Assembly: GCF_009857595.1 (NCBI RefSeq)
Contig: NZ_WWCU01000039.1
Location: 1-58,822 of the forward strand
Direction of reading: 5' to 3'
Source of the DNA: Pseudoduganella aquatica
GTDB taxonomy: Bacteria > Pseudomonadota > Gammaproteobacteria > Burkholderiales > Burkholderiaceae_D
Length of the DNA: 58,822 bases
Shown: piece after piece, positions 57,997 to 58,822 of the stretch
Position numbering within the stretch: position 1 is the first letter of the stretch
Layout of the letters: each line of letters begins with the position of its first letter
The notes under the pieces: generated by a model
Told to the model about the DNA's origin: nothing
The model's input: only the letters and a program-made list of their open reading frames with translations
The model's database searches: none
Translations under genes and position numbers: made by a program

Positions 57997-58822
57997 TACA
58001 GCGACTCCAGGCAGCGGAACTGCTCCACGCCGTCGCGCTTGAACGGATTGTTCACGCTGTTGGCTGTCAGTTCGTAGATAATCTTGCGGCCTTCCAGGTC
58101 GAAGGTCAGCTTGTAGCGTTCGCCCTGAGCGGAAGGCTCCAGCATGGCTTTGTCCAGCATGCGGAACCAGGCCCACGCGCCCTCGGTGCGCAGCTCCACC
58201 GTGGTGGCGGGCGCCACCTCGAAGCGCACCGCGTTCACGCCTTTGCCGCTCGGGATCTGGAAGCTCGCCGCGCCCTGCTGCGTCTTCGGCGCGAACGCCA
58301 GCTGCTGGCCGTCGACGTCCAGCAGCACGCGGGTCAGCGCGGCGTCCGCCGCCAGCGGCTTCAGGTCGAAGCGCACGGAAGGCTGCTTGCCGCCGTTGCC
58401 GAAGAACTTGTCGCGTATCTGCGCGGCGCGCTGGAATTCGTTCAGCACTTCCTGGCTGATGCCAAGATCCATATTGTTCACCATGCGCCAGCGCCATTGC
58501 GCGCCGCTGGTGTCGACGTAGTTGACCAGGTGCTTCTGGAAGAATTCATCGGCCAGGCCGCCGGGGCCGAAGAAGCGGCCGAAGTCGTCCGGCGTGGCTT
58601 CCTGCACGGCCTTGCGAACCAGCGGGTAGCGGCCTGCGATGGCGGCGCGGCAGAACAGCGCAGGGCCGGTCTTCCACAACGCGTCCAGGCGGTCGCGCTC
58701 CGTGCCCAGCGTGAGGCCAGAACCGGCCGTGTTCACATTGCGCACCAGCGCGCCCAGCGGCGCCGGCAAGCCGTCCGCCTCGCGCTTCAGGCGCGCCAGC
58801 GCGTCGGCCGGCGGCGCGGGCT
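57996..58822 (-). CDS. tssM: Type VI secretion membrane-complex protein TssM, C-terminal part (partial)
   Basis: The gene enters from the right edge and its last 275 codons are present. Segments such as ALFCRAAIAGRYPLVRKAVQEATPDDFGRFFGPGGLADEFFQKHL and RVLLDVDGQQLAFAP match the IcmF/TssM C-terminal (DUF1215-like) domain that lies in the periplasm and contacts TssJ. The N-terminal membrane and NTPase parts lie outside the window. With TagF, PpkA and PppA it shows that a type VI gene cluster continues to the right. Confidence 0.92.
   Translation of the reverse strand, partial: PAPPADALARLKREADGLPAPLGALVRNVNTAGSGLTLGTERDRLDALWKTGPALFCRAAIAGRYPLVRKAVQEATPDDFGRFFGPGGLADEFFQKHLVNYVDTSGAQWRWRMVNNMDLGISQEVLNEFQRAAQIRDKFFGNGGKQPSVRFDLKPLAADAALTRVLLDVDGQQLAFAPKTQQGAASFQIPSGKGVNAVRFEVAPATTVELRTEGAWAWFRMLDKAMLEPSAQGERYKLTFDLEGRKIIYELTANSVNNPFKRDGVEQFRCLESL

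Noticed and set aside
1..58822. CRISPR arrays, rRNA genes and plasmid or phage origins
   Set aside because: No regularly spaced direct repeats, rRNA signatures, iteron clusters or replication initiator genes were seen.

Overview
The window reads as a chromosomal segment of a GC-rich betaproteobacterium, most probably in Oxalobacteraceae (Massilia/Duganella/Janthinobacterium-like). This assignment is inferred from gene content, not from a database search. The clues are PEP-CTERM exosortase substrates, the gloB/methyltransferase/rnhA/dnaQ block, prfB-lysS, RpfR-type and DUF3369 c-di-GMP proteins, and the end of a type VI secretion cluster. Most genes share one high-GC style. The clear exception is about 3.3-4.8 kb, which is AT-rich.

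Region 1 (1-6.3 kb) is an accessory island. It starts inside the 3' end of an IS3-family transposase. Next come a PIN-domain protein, a small helix-turn-helix protein, a DUF4209 protein with an RNxxxHG (HEPN-like) motif, a tRNA-like T-arm with a 37-aa peptide gene and strong terminator, and an AT-rich PIN-like protein. A tyrosine integrase follows, next to the 3' end of tRNA-Val(CAC). A second, truncated copy of the integrase 3' end lies on the other side of the AT-rich PIN-like gene. This is the best candidate for an undescribed RNA-targeting defence or toxin module.

Region 2 (6.4-29.4 kb) is mostly core: dnaQ, rnhA, a YafS-like methyltransferase, gloB, an HCCA-isomerase-like protein, aceB, LysR, cspA, Hpt, upp, two large c-di-GMP proteins, HDOD, a PEP-CTERM protein, an MFS transporter, aroC, CBS, metY, two hydrolases and a CpdB-like nucleotidase.

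Region 3 (29.6-32.7 kb) is a compact run of a PEP-CTERM protein, three tandem phage-tail-collar (MdpB-like) proteins, a GNAT acetyltransferase and a Tat-signal DUF6916-like protein. Region 4 (32.8-47.5 kb) is housekeeping: prfB with its programmed +1 frameshift, a HAD hydrolase, lysS, ppnN, a POT peptide transporter, glpD, LysR, an epimerase, an amidohydrolase and PBP1A.

Region 5 (47.6-52.1 kb) is a four-gene operon joined by ATGA overlaps: an output-less membrane sensor, a sensor-HAMP protein fused to a full MFS transporter, an ABC-type substrate-binding protein without an ABC permease or ATPase, and a GNAT-like protein. I know of no description of it. Region 6 (52.0-58.8 kb) holds a bicovalent-FAD oxidoreductase, a PpkA-like kinase with Cache and HAMP, a PppA-like phosphatase, TagF and the C-terminus of TssM, so a type VI secretion cluster continues past the right edge.

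Five copies of a paired GGCGGGTTACG / CGTAGGGCGGGTTAG inverted repeat and two sites of a GGGGTCAGACCCC repeat sit between genes. Several abut or supply stop codons.
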